From Lactobacillus kitasatonis DSM 16761 = JCM 1039 (GTDB lineage Bacteria > Bacillota > Bacilli > Lactobacillales > Lactobacillaceae), in assembly GCF_000615285.1 (NCBI RefSeq), contig NZ_BALU01000012.1, forward strand, positions 1-64,000: a stretch of DNA of 64,000 nt, read 5' to 3'. Each line of letters starts with the position of its first letter. The stretch's first letter is position 1. Positions 1 to 9,540 of this stretch are shown here, one piece after another. The notes under the pieces were generated by a model that did not search any database, was not told the DNA's origin, and saw only the letters and a list, made by a program, of their open reading frames with translations. A program made the translations under genes and the position numbers.

Positions 1-98
1 ATCTACTCTTTTTCTTTAAACTTTTTTAGTATAAATTTCATTAGTTGGATATGTTAGATAATAAACAAACACCTATTTTAATATGTAGAAAAAACAAA

Positions 99-137
99 AA
101 AACACGTACTCAAAAGCCACTTAAGTACGTGTTTTTT
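99..137 (+). terminator. Rho-independent terminator of the gene upstream of the window
   Basis: A 12-bp stem (ACACGTACT arm, 12-nt loop, AGTACGTGT arm) is followed by six T. No complete gene precedes it, so it probably ends a gene lying left of the window. Confidence 0.8.
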
Positions 138-233
138 CTTTGGACCAATTAATTAAAAAAGTCTTGGGACACAAGGGTTTTGCTAATGTGTGGAACAAAC
201 CATCACTTTATGAAATTATTTTCAAAAAATACT

Positions 234-261
234 TTGTTAAAGACATAATTTATCGTATAAT
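234..261 (+). promoter_or_regulatory. Promoter of the manLMN operon
   Basis: The -35 TTGTTA (234-239) and -10 TATAAT (256-261) are 16 bp apart, ahead of a strong GAGGAGGAA ribosome binding site at 287-296. No clear cre or sigma-54 motif is visible in positions 1-300, and no gene lies there. Confidence 0.75.
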
Positions 262-300
262 AAAAGCGGATTCATTTTTTGATCTAGAGGAGGAAATTAC

Positions 301-1311
301 ATGGTAGGAATTGTTTTAGCCAGCCATGGTGGCTTCGCTGATGGTATTGCACAATCTGCGCAAATGCTTTTCGGCGAACAAAATAATTTTGCTCATGTTA
401 TCTTAAAGCCTGACGAAGGCCCAGATGACATTCGTGGCAAGATGGAAAAAGCAATTGCTTCATTTGATAGCCAAGATGAAGTTTTGTTCTTGGTTGACCT
501 ATGGGGCGGTACTCCATTTAACCAAGCTAACGGACTTGTTGAAAAGCATGACAAGTGGGCAATTGTAGCTGGTATGAATTTACCAATGGTTGTTCAAGCA
601 TTAACTGAACGTATGATGGATGCTAATGCTACTGCACGTCAAATCGCAACAAAGGTTGTTGAACCTGCTAAGGATGGTATCAAGACTAAGCCATCTGACT
701 TAATGCCAAAGACCGCTGCTCCTGCAGCAGCTGCTGACAAGGGTTCAGCTAAAAGCGGCGCAAAGTCAATCCCAGAAGGTACTGTAATCGGTGACGGTCA
801 TATTAAGTACGTTTTGGCAAGAATTGACTCACGTTTACTTCACGGTCAGGTTGCTACTGGTTGGATTCCAGCAATGAAACCAGATCGAGTAATTGTTGTT
901 TCAGACAGTGTTGCTAAGGACGATTTGCGTAAGAGTATGATTCGTGAAGCTGCACCAGCAGGTGTTAAGGCTCACACTGTTCCACTTAAGAAGATGGAAG
1001 AAATCGCAAAGGATCCAAGATTTGGTAACACACACGCACTTCTTTTGTTTGAAAATCCAGAAGATGTTTTAAGAGCTATCAAGGGCGGTATTAATCTTAA
1101 GGATATCAACGTTGGTTCAATGTCATACAAGGAAGGCGACGTTAACGCCAACAACGTATTGTCAATGAACCAAGAAGACGTTGATACTTTCCGTGAACTT
1201 GAAAAGATGGGCGTTAAGTTTGATGTTAGAAAGGTTCCTTCAGATGCTCCAGGTAACATGGATGCTATCTTGAAGAAGGCTCAAAACTTACTTGACGAAC
1301 AAAAGAAATAA
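301..1311 (+). CDS. manL: PTS mannose/glucose transporter subunit IIAB
   Basis: Fused IIA and IIB subunits of a mannose-family (Man) PTS, which pass phosphate from HPr to the incoming sugar. The IIA domain covers about residues 1-130, with the phospho-accepting His9 in ASHGGFADG. An Ala/Pro/Lys/Gly-rich linker spans about 135-160. The IIB domain covers about 165-336, with its phospho-histidine at His181 in RIDSRLLHGQVATGW. At 336 residues it is full length for an IIABMan. First gene of a four-gene operon (IIAB, IIC, IID, DUF956). Typical substrates of the family are glucose, mannose and glucosamine; the substrate here is inferred. Confidence 0.95.
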   Translation: MVGIVLASHGGFADGIAQSAQMLFGEQNNFAHVILKPDEGPDDIRGKMEKAIASFDSQDEVLFLVDLWGGTPFNQANGLVEKHDKWAIVAGMNLPMVVQALTERMMDANATARQIATKVVEPAKDGIKTKPSDLMPKTAAPAAAADKGSAKSGAKSIPEGTVIGDGHIKYVLARIDSRLLHGQVATGWIPAMKPDRVIVVSDSVAKDDLRKSMIREAAPAGVKAHTVPLKKMEEIAKDPRFGNTHALLLFENPEDVLRAIKGGINLKDINVGSMSYKEGDVNANNVLSMNQEDVDTFRELEKMGVKFDVRKVPSDAPGNMDAILKKAQNLLDEQKK

Positions 1312-1329
1312 TTAATTAGGAGTAAATAA

Positions 1330-2141
1330 ATGAACGCTATACAAATGATTTTGGTAGTGGTTGTTGCCTTTCTTGCAGGTATGGAAGGTATCTTGGATGA
1401 ATGGCAATTCCACCAACCATTAGTTGCATGTACTTTGATCGGTTTAGTTACCGGTCACCTGGACTTAGGTGTTATTTTGGGTGGTCAATTACAAATGATC
1501 GCCTTAGGTTGGGCAAACATTGGTGCCGCTGTTGCACCAGATGCCGCTTTGGCTTCAGTAGCTTCAGCTATTATCTTGGTTGAAGGTGGTCAAGGTACTG
1601 CTGGTATCGGTACTGCTACTGGTATCGCTATTCCTTTGGCTGTTGCTGGTTTGTTCTTAACTATGATCGTACGTACTATCTCAACTGCTATCGTTCACAT
1701 CATGGACGCACAAGCTAAGAAGGGTAACTGGCGTATGATCAACCTATGGCAATGGATTGCTGTATGTTTGCAAGGTTTGAGAATTGCTATCCCAGCTGCA
1801 TTACTTTTGGCTATCCCAGCAAGCACTGTTAGAGGTTGGCTTGCAATGATGCTCAATGGTTATCAGCTGGTATGACCATCGGTGGTGGTATGGTTGTTGC
1901 TGTAGGTTACGCTATGGTTATCAACATGATGGCAAGTAAAGAAGTATGGCCATTCTTCGCAATTGGTTTCGCTTTAGCTGCTATCAAGGACTTAACTTTG
2001 ATCGCCCTTGGTGCTATCGGTCTTTCAATGGCTTTGATGTACTTAGCTCTTGAAGCTAAGGGTGGCAACGGCTCAGGTTCAAACAACTCTGGCGATGCCG
2101 GTACCGGCGATCCACTCGGCGATATCATTGATGATTATTAA
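1330..2141 (+). pseudogene. manM: PTS mannose/glucose subunit IIC, frameshifted
   Basis: Membrane channel subunit IIC of the ManLMN permease. The first part (1330-1875) reads MNAIQMILVVVVAFLAG and continues through several hydrophobic helices. It then runs out of frame near 1851-1853, where AATGATGCTCAATGG lacks one C. Restoring the C joins it to the second part, which contains GMTIGGGMVVAVGYAMVI and runs to 2141, giving about 270 residues, the normal IIC length. The C-terminal tail is rich in Gly, Ser and Asn. Ribosome binding site AGGAG is at 1319-1323. Since flanking manL and manN are intact, a sequencing error is as likely as real inactivation. Confidence 0.88.
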
Positions 2142-2169
2142 AATGAACGCATAGAGGAGGATTTAAATA

Positions 2170-3090
2170 ATGGCTGATAAGAAAATTAAATTAACCAAAC
2201 GTGACCGTTTTAACGTTATGTGGCACTCACAATTCCTTCAAGGTTCATGGAACTACGAAAGAATGCAGAACGGTGGTTACGCATACTCAATGATTCCAGC
2301 ATTGAGAAAGTTATACCCAGACAAGAAAGATTTGTCTGCCGCTTTACAAAGACACTTAGTATTCTTTAACACTCACCCATACTTAGCTTCACCAGTTCTT
2401 GGTGTTACCTTGGCTTTGGAAGAAGATAAAGCTAACGGTGCTCCTGTTACTGACGACGCTATCCAAGGTGTTAAGGTTGGTATGATGGGACCTTTGGCCG
2501 GTGTTGGTGACCCTGTATTCTGGTACACTGTTCGTCCAATTGTTGGTGCCTTAGGTGCATCAATGGCCATTTCAGGTAACATCATGGGACCTATCTTGTT
2601 CTTCGTTATCTGGAACGTAATCAGAATTGCCTTCTTATGGTACACACAAGAATTTGGTTACAAGGCTGGTTCAGCTATCACTAACGACATGTCAGGTGGT
2701 ATGCTTCAAAAAGTTACCCGTGGTGCTTCAATGATGGGTATGTTCGTCTTGGGTGCCTTGATTGAACGTTGGGTAAACATCAAGTTTACTCCAATTGTTT
2801 CTCAAACCCCTATCCAAAAGGGTGGTTACATTGAATGGGATAAGATTCCAGCAGGTGCCAAAGGTATTAGAGAAGTTCTTACTCAATGGAACATGGGTAA
2901 TGGTAAGTCTTTGAGCAGTACCAAAGTTACTACTTTGCAAGACAACTTGGACTCATTGATTCCAGGTTTAGCTGGTCTTCTTTTGACATTCTTCTGTATG
3001 TGGTTATTGAAGAAGAAGGTTTCACCAATCTGGATCATCATCGGTATCTTCGTTATCGGTGTTCTATTCCACGTATGGGGCATTCTTTAA
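2170..3090 (+). CDS. manN: PTS mannose/glucose subunit IID
   Basis: Membrane subunit IID of the mannose-family PTS, forming the sugar channel with IIC. At 306 residues it has the usual family length. It has the family's conserved stretch on PTSIID genes: MWHSQFLQGSWNYERMQNGGYAYSMIP near the start, GPLAGVGDP near the middle, and C-terminal hydrophobic helices. Ribosome binding site AGAGGAGG lies at 2152-2159, just upstream of the ATG. It sits 28 bp after manM in the same operon. Confidence 0.93.
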   Translation: MADKKIKLTKRDRFNVMWHSQFLQGSWNYERMQNGGYAYSMIPALRKLYPDKKDLSAALQRHLVFFNTHPYLASPVLGVTLALEEDKANGAPVTDDAIQGVKVGMMGPLAGVGDPVFWYTVRPIVGALGASMAISGNIMGPILFFVIWNVIRIAFLWYTQEFGYKAGSAITNDMSGGMLQKVTRGASMMGMFVLGALIERWVNIKFTPIVSQTPIQKGGYIEWDKIPAGAKGIREVLTQWNMGNGKSLSSTKVTTLQDNLDSLIPGLAGLLLTFFCMWLLKKKVSPIWIIIGIFVIGVLFHVWGIL

Positions 3091-3096
3091 TAAAAA

Positions 3097-3465
3097 ATGG
3101 CTAAATCAATTAACACAAGAGTCGATCTAACCGTTGATGGTACCTGGTTTAGAGGTATTGCATCCTATGGAAAAATTATGATCGGCGATAAAGCTTTTGA
3201 ATTTTATAATGAGCGAAATGTTGAAGATTATGTTCAAATTCCATGGAAAGAAGTAACTTATGTAGTTGCGGATGTTCATTTTAATGGACGTTATATTCCA
3301 CGTTTTGAAATTAGAACTAAATCTAATGGTAAATTTATCTTCGCTGCGCGTGATCCTAAAAAGGTATTGCGTGCAATAAGAAAATACGTACCTGCTGACC
3401 ATATGCGTAAAGCATTAAGTATGTGGCAACAAATTAAGCAACGTTTTACTCGTAAGAAAAAATAA
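3097..3465 (+). CDS. manO: DUF956 family protein (ManO)
   Basis: Small 122-residue DUF956 protein, usually the last gene of mannose-type PTS operons in lactobacilli and related Firmicutes; it has been linked to operon control in some species. It begins 6 bp after manN with no strong ribosome binding site of its own, so translation is probably coupled. The body has a PH-like beta-rich pattern (IASYGKIMIGDKAFEFYN, then IPRFEIRT) and a basic tail ending RFTRKKK. Followed directly by a terminator. Biochemical function is unproven. Confidence 0.85.
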   Translation: MAKSINTRVDLTVDGTWFRGIASYGKIMIGDKAFEFYNERNVEDYVQIPWKEVTYVVADVHFNGRYIPRFEIRTKSNGKFIFAARDPKKVLRAIRKYVPADHMRKALSMWQQIKQRFTRKKK

Positions 3466-3475
3466 AGCAAACTAA

Positions 3476-3509
3476 AAATCCCAAGGTCGAATGGCCTTGG
3501 GATTTTTTT
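3476..3509 (+). terminator. Terminator of man operon (also usable from LysR side)
   Basis: AATCCCAAGG / CCTTGGGATT stem with an 8-nt loop and a T6 tail. It lies between two convergent genes and its 3' edge touches the LysR stop codon. Confidence 0.88.
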
Positions 3510-4389
3510 AGTCATCAGCAATAGAAGCTTGCAATCTATTTAAGAATAATTCGGCAACGGGTGATAAGTTAGTCTCATGTTTCCAGATAACCGTGATTGG
3601 TTCACTTAAAGCTGGCGATATTGGCCTAAATGTTAAACCCGATTCGCTAGAAGTATTAGCAATTTTATCTAGTGTTAACATCACAGCCGCATTGTTTTTA
3701 ACTAGTAAAGTTCCGTTAAAGCTTAGGTTGACCGTTCCGATGAAATTGACGTCGTCTTTGTAATTGCCAAGCCAATTATCGAAATAGTGCATCGTGTCAG
3801 CCTGTTGAGAATTTAAGACGGTTCTGTCAACCAGATCAGCTGGAGTAATTGTCTTCTTTTTAGCTAGAGGATCATCCTTGGTCATTAATACGCCCCATAC
3901 GTCTCGTTCTGGCAGCTGAATGGAAGCATAGTTGGAAAGGTTAACGTCACCAATGATAGCCGCAAAATCAACTGTGCCGATGTTTAATTTCTTCTCAGCG
4001 AATTCATAATCACCACTTAAAATATGAATTTTAACTGTCGGGTAGTCTTGGATAATGTTGCTGACGATATTCATCAGTCTTTGCATACCAACACTTTCGC
4101 CGGCAGCAATAGTTAAATCACCACTGATTACAGCTGATGATTGCAGGTTGCTCTTAGTTTTGGCAGTTAAAGCTAAAATTTCTTTTGCTTGCTCTAATAA
4201 ATATTGTCCTGAAGGTGTCAGAGTTAAATGGCGTGGTTGGCGGTTGAATAACTTGACCCCTAATTCGTCTTCCAAATCCGCAATCTGGCGTGATAAAGCA
4301 GGCTGAGAAACTAATAATTTCTGTGCCGCTTTCGTCATGTTTAACTCTTGCGCTGTGGCAACGAAATAATTTAAAACTCTTAATTCCAT
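3508..4389 (-). CDS. LysR family transcriptional regulator
   Basis: A 293-residue LysR-type regulator. The N-terminal winged helix-turn-helix covers about residues 1-60 (MELRVLNYFVATAQELNMTK, then AAQKLLVSQPALSRQIADLE). A periplasmic-binding-like effector domain follows from about residue 90. It is divergent from the acetyltransferase at 4496, with a 106-bp shared AT-rich intergenic region, so it may control that gene; LysR proteins often regulate the divergently transcribed neighbour. The effector is unknown. Confidence 0.88.
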   Translation of the reverse strand: MELRVLNYFVATAQELNMTKAAQKLLVSQPALSRQIADLEDELGVKLFNRQPRHLTLTPSGQYLLEQAKEILALTAKTKSNLQSSAVISGDLTIAAGESVGMQRLMNIVSNIIQDYPTVKIHILSGDYEFAEKKLNIGTVDFAAIIGDVNLSNYASIQLPERDVWGVLMTKDDPLAKKKTITPADLVDRTVLNSQQADTMHYFDNWLGNYKDDVNFIGTVNLSFNGTLLVKNNAAVMLTLDKIANTSSESGLTFRPISPALSEPITVIWKHETNLSPVAELFLNRLQASIADD

Positions 4390-4495
4390 ATTTTCACCAT
4401 AAATAAAAGTTATTATACGTGATACTTAATAAGTTTTTTACATTACTTACTTTAACTTTTAAACTAAAAATGAGCAAGAAAAGGAGTAGCAGATT

Positions 4496-5013
4496 ATGAA
4501 GACCCAAGATAAAGAACTTATTCAAGAAATTTTCGAACAAAATCAGCGCTTGTTACAGAACTTGAACACGCAGCGTCATTATGAATGTGAAGCGCGGCAA
4601 TTAATCAGTGAAATCACAGGACAAAAAATCCCCAAGAGTACAGAAATTAGATTTCCATTTTACACGGATTACGGCCACAACATCAAAATAGGTGAGTGTG
4701 TCTTTATCAACTCGAATGTGATGATGGTTGACTTAGGCGGAATTACCATTGAGGACGATGTTTTAATTGGACCGGGTGCATATCTTCTTTCCGTTAACCA
4801 CGGTTTAAAACCTAAACAAAGAAAAGAGTTTGAATTAAAGCCAGTACTTATTAAGAAAAATGCCTGGATTGTGCTAGAGCTACTATTTGTCCAGGCGTAA
4901 TTGTGGGTGAAAATGCTGTAATAGCTGCTGGAGCAGTGGTTACTAAGGATGTGCCGAGAAACACAGTAATTGCTGGCGTACCTGCAAAAATTATCAAAAA
5001 AATAGACGAATAA
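4496..5013 (+). pseudogene. Maltose/galactoside O-acetyltransferase-like, frameshifted
   Basis: Left-handed beta-helix (hexapeptide repeat) acetyltransferase of the LacA/Maa/NodL family, which transfers acetyl from acetyl-CoA to sugars. The first 134 codons carry the family features, including the active-site region LLSVNHGLKPKQR. The frame breaks near 4871, where ATTGTGCTAG lacks one G. With the G restored the protein continues as [19 protein letters not shown] and ends at 5013, giving about 172 residues. Ribosome binding site AAGGAG lies at 4481-4486. Divergent from the LysR gene. The intact remainder leaves a read error possible. Confidence 0.85.
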
Positions 5014-5041
5014 AAAAACGCAACATTGTCGCGTCTTTTTT
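5012..5041. terminator. Bidirectional terminator between convergent genes
   Basis: Short ACGC/GCGT stem with a 9-nt loop flanked by A7 on one side and T7 on the other, placed between the acetyltransferase and permease stops. Confidence 0.65.
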
Positions 5042-6414
5042 TAAGCTTCTTTTTTGTCACTCCAGAGTTTAGAGATTAAGTACAAGATGAGGAAGGTAAC
5101 GATAGCTGAAATCATTGGGATGCGGTAGCTTGGCAAGATTAAAAGTAAGATGATCATTAAAACAAAGAATAATAAAATCAAATAATCAACATAAGGAAAG
5201 CCAGGCATCTTAAAATCGCTTAGTTCATTTTCAGGTGTTTTTCTTCTGTAAGCAATGTGAGTTAAAACCATTAAGCACCAAATGATTAAGAACATACTTG
5301 TTGAAGTAGATGAAATAAAGTTAAAGGCTTGATCGCCGATAATCAAGGTAATCAGTGGTGCGCAGGCCATAAATAATGCTGACAAAATTAAAGCATTTTG
5401 TGGCAACTGCCGTCTAGATAGGTGACCAAAAGTTTGATTCCACTTGCCTTTGCCGTGGAAAGTAACGGAGAACAAAAGTCGTCCCGCACTGTATAAAAAA
5501 CTATTGGTAGATGAAACCGCCGCAGAAATTACAACGAAGTTAATGATTAAACTCGCATTTCTAATTCCCGTAGCTCCAAGTGCTTGAACAAATGGACTGG
5601 AGTTAGTTGCTACTTTTGACCAAGGAATTACTAACAAAATTCCTAAAATTGCCATGACATAGAATAAAATAATTCGAACTGGCAATTGGTTGACCGCACG
5701 CTTTAAAGTGGTTTCTGGATTTTGTGCTTCCGCAGCAGTTAAACCGATCAATTCAACACCGATGAAACTGAAGATAACCATTTGGAAGCCTTGCCAGAAT
5801 CCTTTTGTGCCTCTTGCAAAGAATCCGCCGTGATCTTCTAAGTTTACAAAGGCAACCGATCCAAATGAGGTCTTGCCGCCTGTGACCAGCAAGTAAATAA
5901 TCAATAAAACGAAAACCACGATCGTGACGATTTTGATAATAGCAAAACTAAATTCAAGGTTACCGAAAACTCGTGCCGAGATTAAATTGATGATTAATAA
6001 AACGGCGATTGTGATGATTCCGGGAATCCAGGGTTTCAGTGTTGGAAACCAATATTTGAAATAGATTCCTAAGGCGGTTGTTTCCGCCATGCCTAACGTA
6101 ATCCAACTGATCCAGTACAAGTACCCAGTAATAAAGCCGATGTTTTTACCAAGATATTGTTCAATAAAATCAATGTAAGTGTGTTTGTGCAAGTCGGACA
6201 TGATCAGCTCGCCTAGCGCCCGCATCAATAAAAAGAGAAAAATACCAACAATGATGTAGATTAAAATGACACTAGGGCCAGCGCGGTGAATACTATCACC
6301 AACACCTAGGAAAAGTCCGGTTCCGATTGTCCCGCCTAAAGCAATCAGCTGTATGTGTGCGTTGCTTAGGGTTCGCTTATAACCGGAATCGGTTTGCGAT
6401 TTTTTATCATTCAT
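5041..6414 (-). CDS. Amino acid permease (APC superfamily)
   Basis: Twelve-helix amino acid transporter of the AAT/APC type, 457 residues from the ATG at 6414. That start follows a GGGGGA ribosome binding site at good spacing; an in-frame ATG 30 bp upstream has none. The first helix carries the family signature LIALGGTIGTGLFLGVG, and the sixth-helix region reads FSFIGVELIGLTAAEAQNP. Substrate cannot be told from sequence; relatives carry neutral, aromatic or cationic amino acids. Not in an obvious operon. Confidence 0.9.
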   Translation of the reverse strand: MNDKKSQTDSGYKRTLSNAHIQLIALGGTIGTGLFLGVGDSIHRAGPSVILIYIIVGIFLFLLMRALGELIMSDLHKHTYIDFIEQYLGKNIGFITGYLYWISWITLGMAETTALGIYFKYWFPTLKPWIPGIITIAVLLIINLISARVFGNLEFSFAIIKIVTIVVFVLLIIYLLVTGGKTSFGSVAFVNLEDHGGFFARGTKGFWQGFQMVIFSFIGVELIGLTAAEAQNPETTLKRAVNQLPVRIILFYVMAILGILLVIPWSKVATNSSPFVQALGATGIRNASLIINFVVISAAVSSTNSFLYSAGRLLFSVTFHGKGKWNQTFGHLSRRQLPQNALILSALFMACAPLITLIIGDQAFNFISSTSTSMFLIIWCLMVLTHIAYRRKTPENELSDFKMPGFPYVDYLILLFFVLMIILLLILPSYRIPMISAIVTFLILYLISKLWSDKKEA

Positions 6415-6562
6415 ATAAGTCCCCCATGTTTTCAGTTTTTTCATATATACTTAATATTTTATCATTGTAGCGAAACTGCACCAGATAAAGTAGACAATTT
6501 TTAGAAAATATAAAAAACTGATGCTTTTTAATAAGTTTGCTAATTCACAAACAAGCAATATA

Positions 6563-6576
6563 GCAAGCGTTTTCAT
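6563..6576 (-). promoter_or_regulatory. cre site (CcpA) upstream of adhE
   Basis: Reverse strand reads ATGAAAACGCTTGC, a good match to the CcpA operator consensus. It lies about 90 bp upstream of the adhE -10 box and 160 bp upstream of the start codon. Confidence 0.65.
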
Positions 6577-6666
6577 TTAAGTTATAGCTGAAACCTAGGG
6601 CCATTAAATACCTTGCTCACTAGAAAATGTACGGATTTCATGCATTTACTTTTAAAGTTATTGTGC

Positions 6667-6672
6667 TATAGT
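6667..6672 (+). promoter_or_regulatory. adhE promoter -10 box
   Basis: TATAGT at 6667-6672 precedes the Rex-like palindrome. The -35 is weak. The 280-bp gap between the permease and adhE contains no gene, only this promoter, the cre site and the Rex box. Confidence 0.55.
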
Positions 6673-6677
6673 TGAAA

Positions 6678-6695
6678 TTGTAAATTAGTTCACAA
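6678..6695 (+). promoter_or_regulatory. Rex operator controlling adhE
   Basis: TTGTAAATTAGTTCACAA matches the Rex consensus TTGTGAA-N4-TTCACAA with one mismatch. It lies 6 bp after the -10 box, over the expected transcription start, so Rex would repress adhE when NADH is low. Confidence 0.8.
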
Positions 6696-6724
6696 GAATT
6701 AGTAGATCTTAGAGGTAAGAAAAT

Positions 6725-9351
6725 ATGGCTAAGACACAACAAAAAGAGACTCTTACAGAGGAACAAAAGAAAAAGCAAATCTACGACATGGTAGACAATT
6801 TAGTAAAGAAATCACATGTCGCTTTAGATGAAATGGCCAACTTCACACAAGAACAAGTTGATAAGATCTGTGAAGCAGTTGCTACTGCAGGTGAACAAAA
6901 TGCTTACCCATTAGCAAAGATGGCTGTTGAAGAAACCAAGCGTGGTGTGGTAGAAGACAAGACTACCAAGAACATGTACGCTAGTGAAAACATTTGGAAC
7001 AGTTTACGTCACGAAAAAACTGTTGGTGTTATTGACGAAGATAAAGAATTAGGTTTAACCAAAATTGCTGAGCCTAAGGGTGTTATCGCTGGTGTTACTC
7101 CAGTAACTAACCCAACTTCAACTGTTATCTTCAAAGCTATGCTTGCTTTAAAGACAAGAAACACTATCATCTTCGGTTTCCACCCACAAGCTCAAAAGAG
7201 TTGTGTAGAAACTGGTAAGATTATTCAAGCTGCTGCTGTTGCTGCAGGTGCTCCAAAAGACGCAATTCAATGGATTGAAGAACCAAGTTTGGATGCAACC
7301 ACTGATTTGATGAACAACCCAGGTGTTCAAACTATTTTGGCAACTGGTGGTCCTGGCATGGTTAAGGCTGCTTACTCATCAGGTAAACCTGCTATCGGTG
7401 TTGGCCCTGGTAACGGTCCATCTTACATTGAAAAGTCAGCTAACATCGACCGTGCTGTTTATGACATCGTTTTATCAAAGACCTTCGACAATGGTATGGT
7501 TTGTGCTTCAGAAAACTCAGTTGTTGTAGACGACGAGATTTACGACAAGGTTGTTGATGAATTCAAGAAGTGGAACTGCTACTTCTTAAACAAAGAAGAA
7601 ATTAAGAAGTTCGAAGAACACTTCATCGATCCAAGACGTGGTACTGTTGCAGGTCCTGTAGCTGGTAAATCAGCTTACGAAATTGCTAAGCTTTGTGGTG
7701 TTGATGTACCAAAGAACACCAAGGTAATCGTTGCTGAATACAACGGTGTTGGTAGAAAGTTCCCACTTTCAGCTGAAAAGCTTTCACCAGTATTTACTTT
7801 GTACCGTGCTAAGAACCATGATGATGCCTTCAGAATTTGTTCTGAACTTCTTGATTACGGTGGTCGTGGTCACACCGCTGGTCTTCATTCAAGCGACAAG
7901 AAGATCATTGATGAATTCGCAATGAAGATGGATGCTTGCCGTATCTTGGTTAACTCACCAGCTGCCCTCGGTGGTATCGGTGACCTTTACAACAACATGT
8001 TACCATCACTTACTTTAGGTACTGGTTCTTACGGTGCCAACACCTTCTCACACAACATTGGTGCTAAGGACTTGCTTAACATCAAAACAGTTGCTATGCG
8101 TCGCGACAACATGCAATGGGTAAAGGTTCCTTCTAAGACCTACTTCGAACACAACGCAGCTAACTACTTACGTCACATGCCAAACGTAAATCGTTTCTTC
8201 ATCGTTACTGATGAAGGTGTTGCTGATCAAGCTTTGCTGATGAAATTACTGACATCATTTCAAAGCGCCGTGGCCAAAAGGAATACGAAGTATTCAAGGC
8301 TGTAACTCTTGATCCTAACACTGACGTAATTAAAGACGGTGTTCACAGAATGAACATCTTCAAGCCAGACGTTGTGATTGCTATCGGTGGTGGTTCAGTA
8401 ATGGACGCTGCTAAGGCAATGCGTTTGTTCTACGAAAACCCAGAAATGAGTTTTGAGGAAGCTTACCAAAAGTTTTTGGACATCAGAAAAAGAGTAGTTC
8501 GCTTTCCAAAGATTAACGGCGTTCAACTTGTATGTATCCCAACTACTTCAGGTACTGGTTCAGAAGTTTCACCAATTGCTATCATTAGCGATGCTAAGAC
8601 TGGTATTAAGCACACTCTTTGTGACTATGCTTTAACTCCAGATGTTTCAATCGTTGATGACCAATTCGTACAAACTTTACCAAAGCGTTTGATCGCTTGG
8701 TCAGGTTTTGAATCATTAGGCCACGCAATTGAAAGTTATGTTTCAACTATGGCTACTGACTTCACTCGTGGTTGGTCACTTGAAGCTATCAAGACTATCT
8801 TCGCTAACTTGAAGAAGTCATACGATGGCGACCTTGACGCAAGAAAGCAGATGCATGATGCCGCAACTATTGCAGGTATGGCATACTCAAACGCCTTCCT
8901 TGGCCTTGAACACTCAATCGCTCACACCGTTGGATCAACCTTCGATATTCCAAGTGGCGTAAGTGATGCAATTGCTTTACCACAAGTTATCCGCTTCAAC
9001 TCAAAGCGTCCTGAAAAACTTGCTATGTGGCCTCACTACTCAGTTTACCGTGCTGAAAGTGACTACGCCGACATTGCTAGAGCAATCGGTTTGACTGGTT
9101 CAAGCGATGACGAATTAGTTGAAAAGCTTGTTCAAAAGATCATCGACTTGGCTGAATCAGTTGGCATCAAGATGGCTTACAAGGGCTACGGTGTTGACAA
9201 GGCTGAATTCGACAAGAAAGTTGACGAATTAGCTGTTGAAGCATACGGTGACCAGAACACTGTAACCAATCCATCAGCTCCGCTTATTAGCCAGATCGTT
9301 CAATTAATGAAAGATTGCTATGAAGGCAAGGGTATTGTTGATAACAAATAG
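6725..9351 (+). pseudogene. adhE: Bifunctional acetaldehyde-CoA/alcohol dehydrogenase, frameshifted
   Basis: AdhE converts acetyl-CoA to acetaldehyde and then ethanol, using two NADH. The N-terminal CoA-acylating aldehyde dehydrogenase domain (about residues 1-450) has catalytic Cys260 in NGMVCASEN. The C-terminal iron-type alcohol dehydrogenase has the NAD motif IGGGSVMDAAK and metal ligands in GHAIES and GLEHSIAH. The frame breaks at 8233-8235, where GCTTTGCTG lacks one T; restoring it yields DQAFADEITDIISKRRGQ and a single chain of about 875 residues. Both domains are otherwise intact. Ribosome binding site AGAGGTAAG at 6711-6719. Confidence 0.93.
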
Positions 9352-9368
9352 AAAATAATACTATAAAG

Positions 9369-9407
9369 AACAGTTATCAGAAGATAATTCTGATAACTGT
9401 TTTTTTT
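9369..9407 (+). terminator. adhE terminator
   Basis: 14-bp stem (AACAGTTATCAGAA with its complement), four-base loop and T8 tail. Confidence 0.9.
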
Positions 9408-9515
9408 AGTTAAGAGGTATTATACCAATTTCACAAATAATTACTTGACCACTTTAGCTAAAAAGACTATTATTGCTATTGTAGCAATAAAAACAAACTA
9501 GTCCATTATCAAATA

Positions 9516-9529
9516 TTGAACTAGACCAA
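9516..9529 (+). promoter_or_regulatory. NagR-like operator (dre) upstream of glmS
   Basis: TTGAACTAGACCAA matches the palindrome TTGGTCTAGACCAA, bound by GntR/HutC-type NagR regulators, at 12 of 14 positions. It abuts the glmS ribosome binding site at 9529-9534. A half-copy, ACTAGTCCA, lies 23 bp upstream at 9497-9505. The same right half occurs in the promoter of the NagR-like gene at 50331. Confidence 0.6.
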
Positions 9530-9540
9530 AGGAGAAAAAT

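Noticed and set aside
9408-9540. A glmS ribozyme upstream of glmS
   Set aside because: The gap is only about 130 bp after the adhE terminator and lacks the ribozyme core; a NagR-like operator is present instead.
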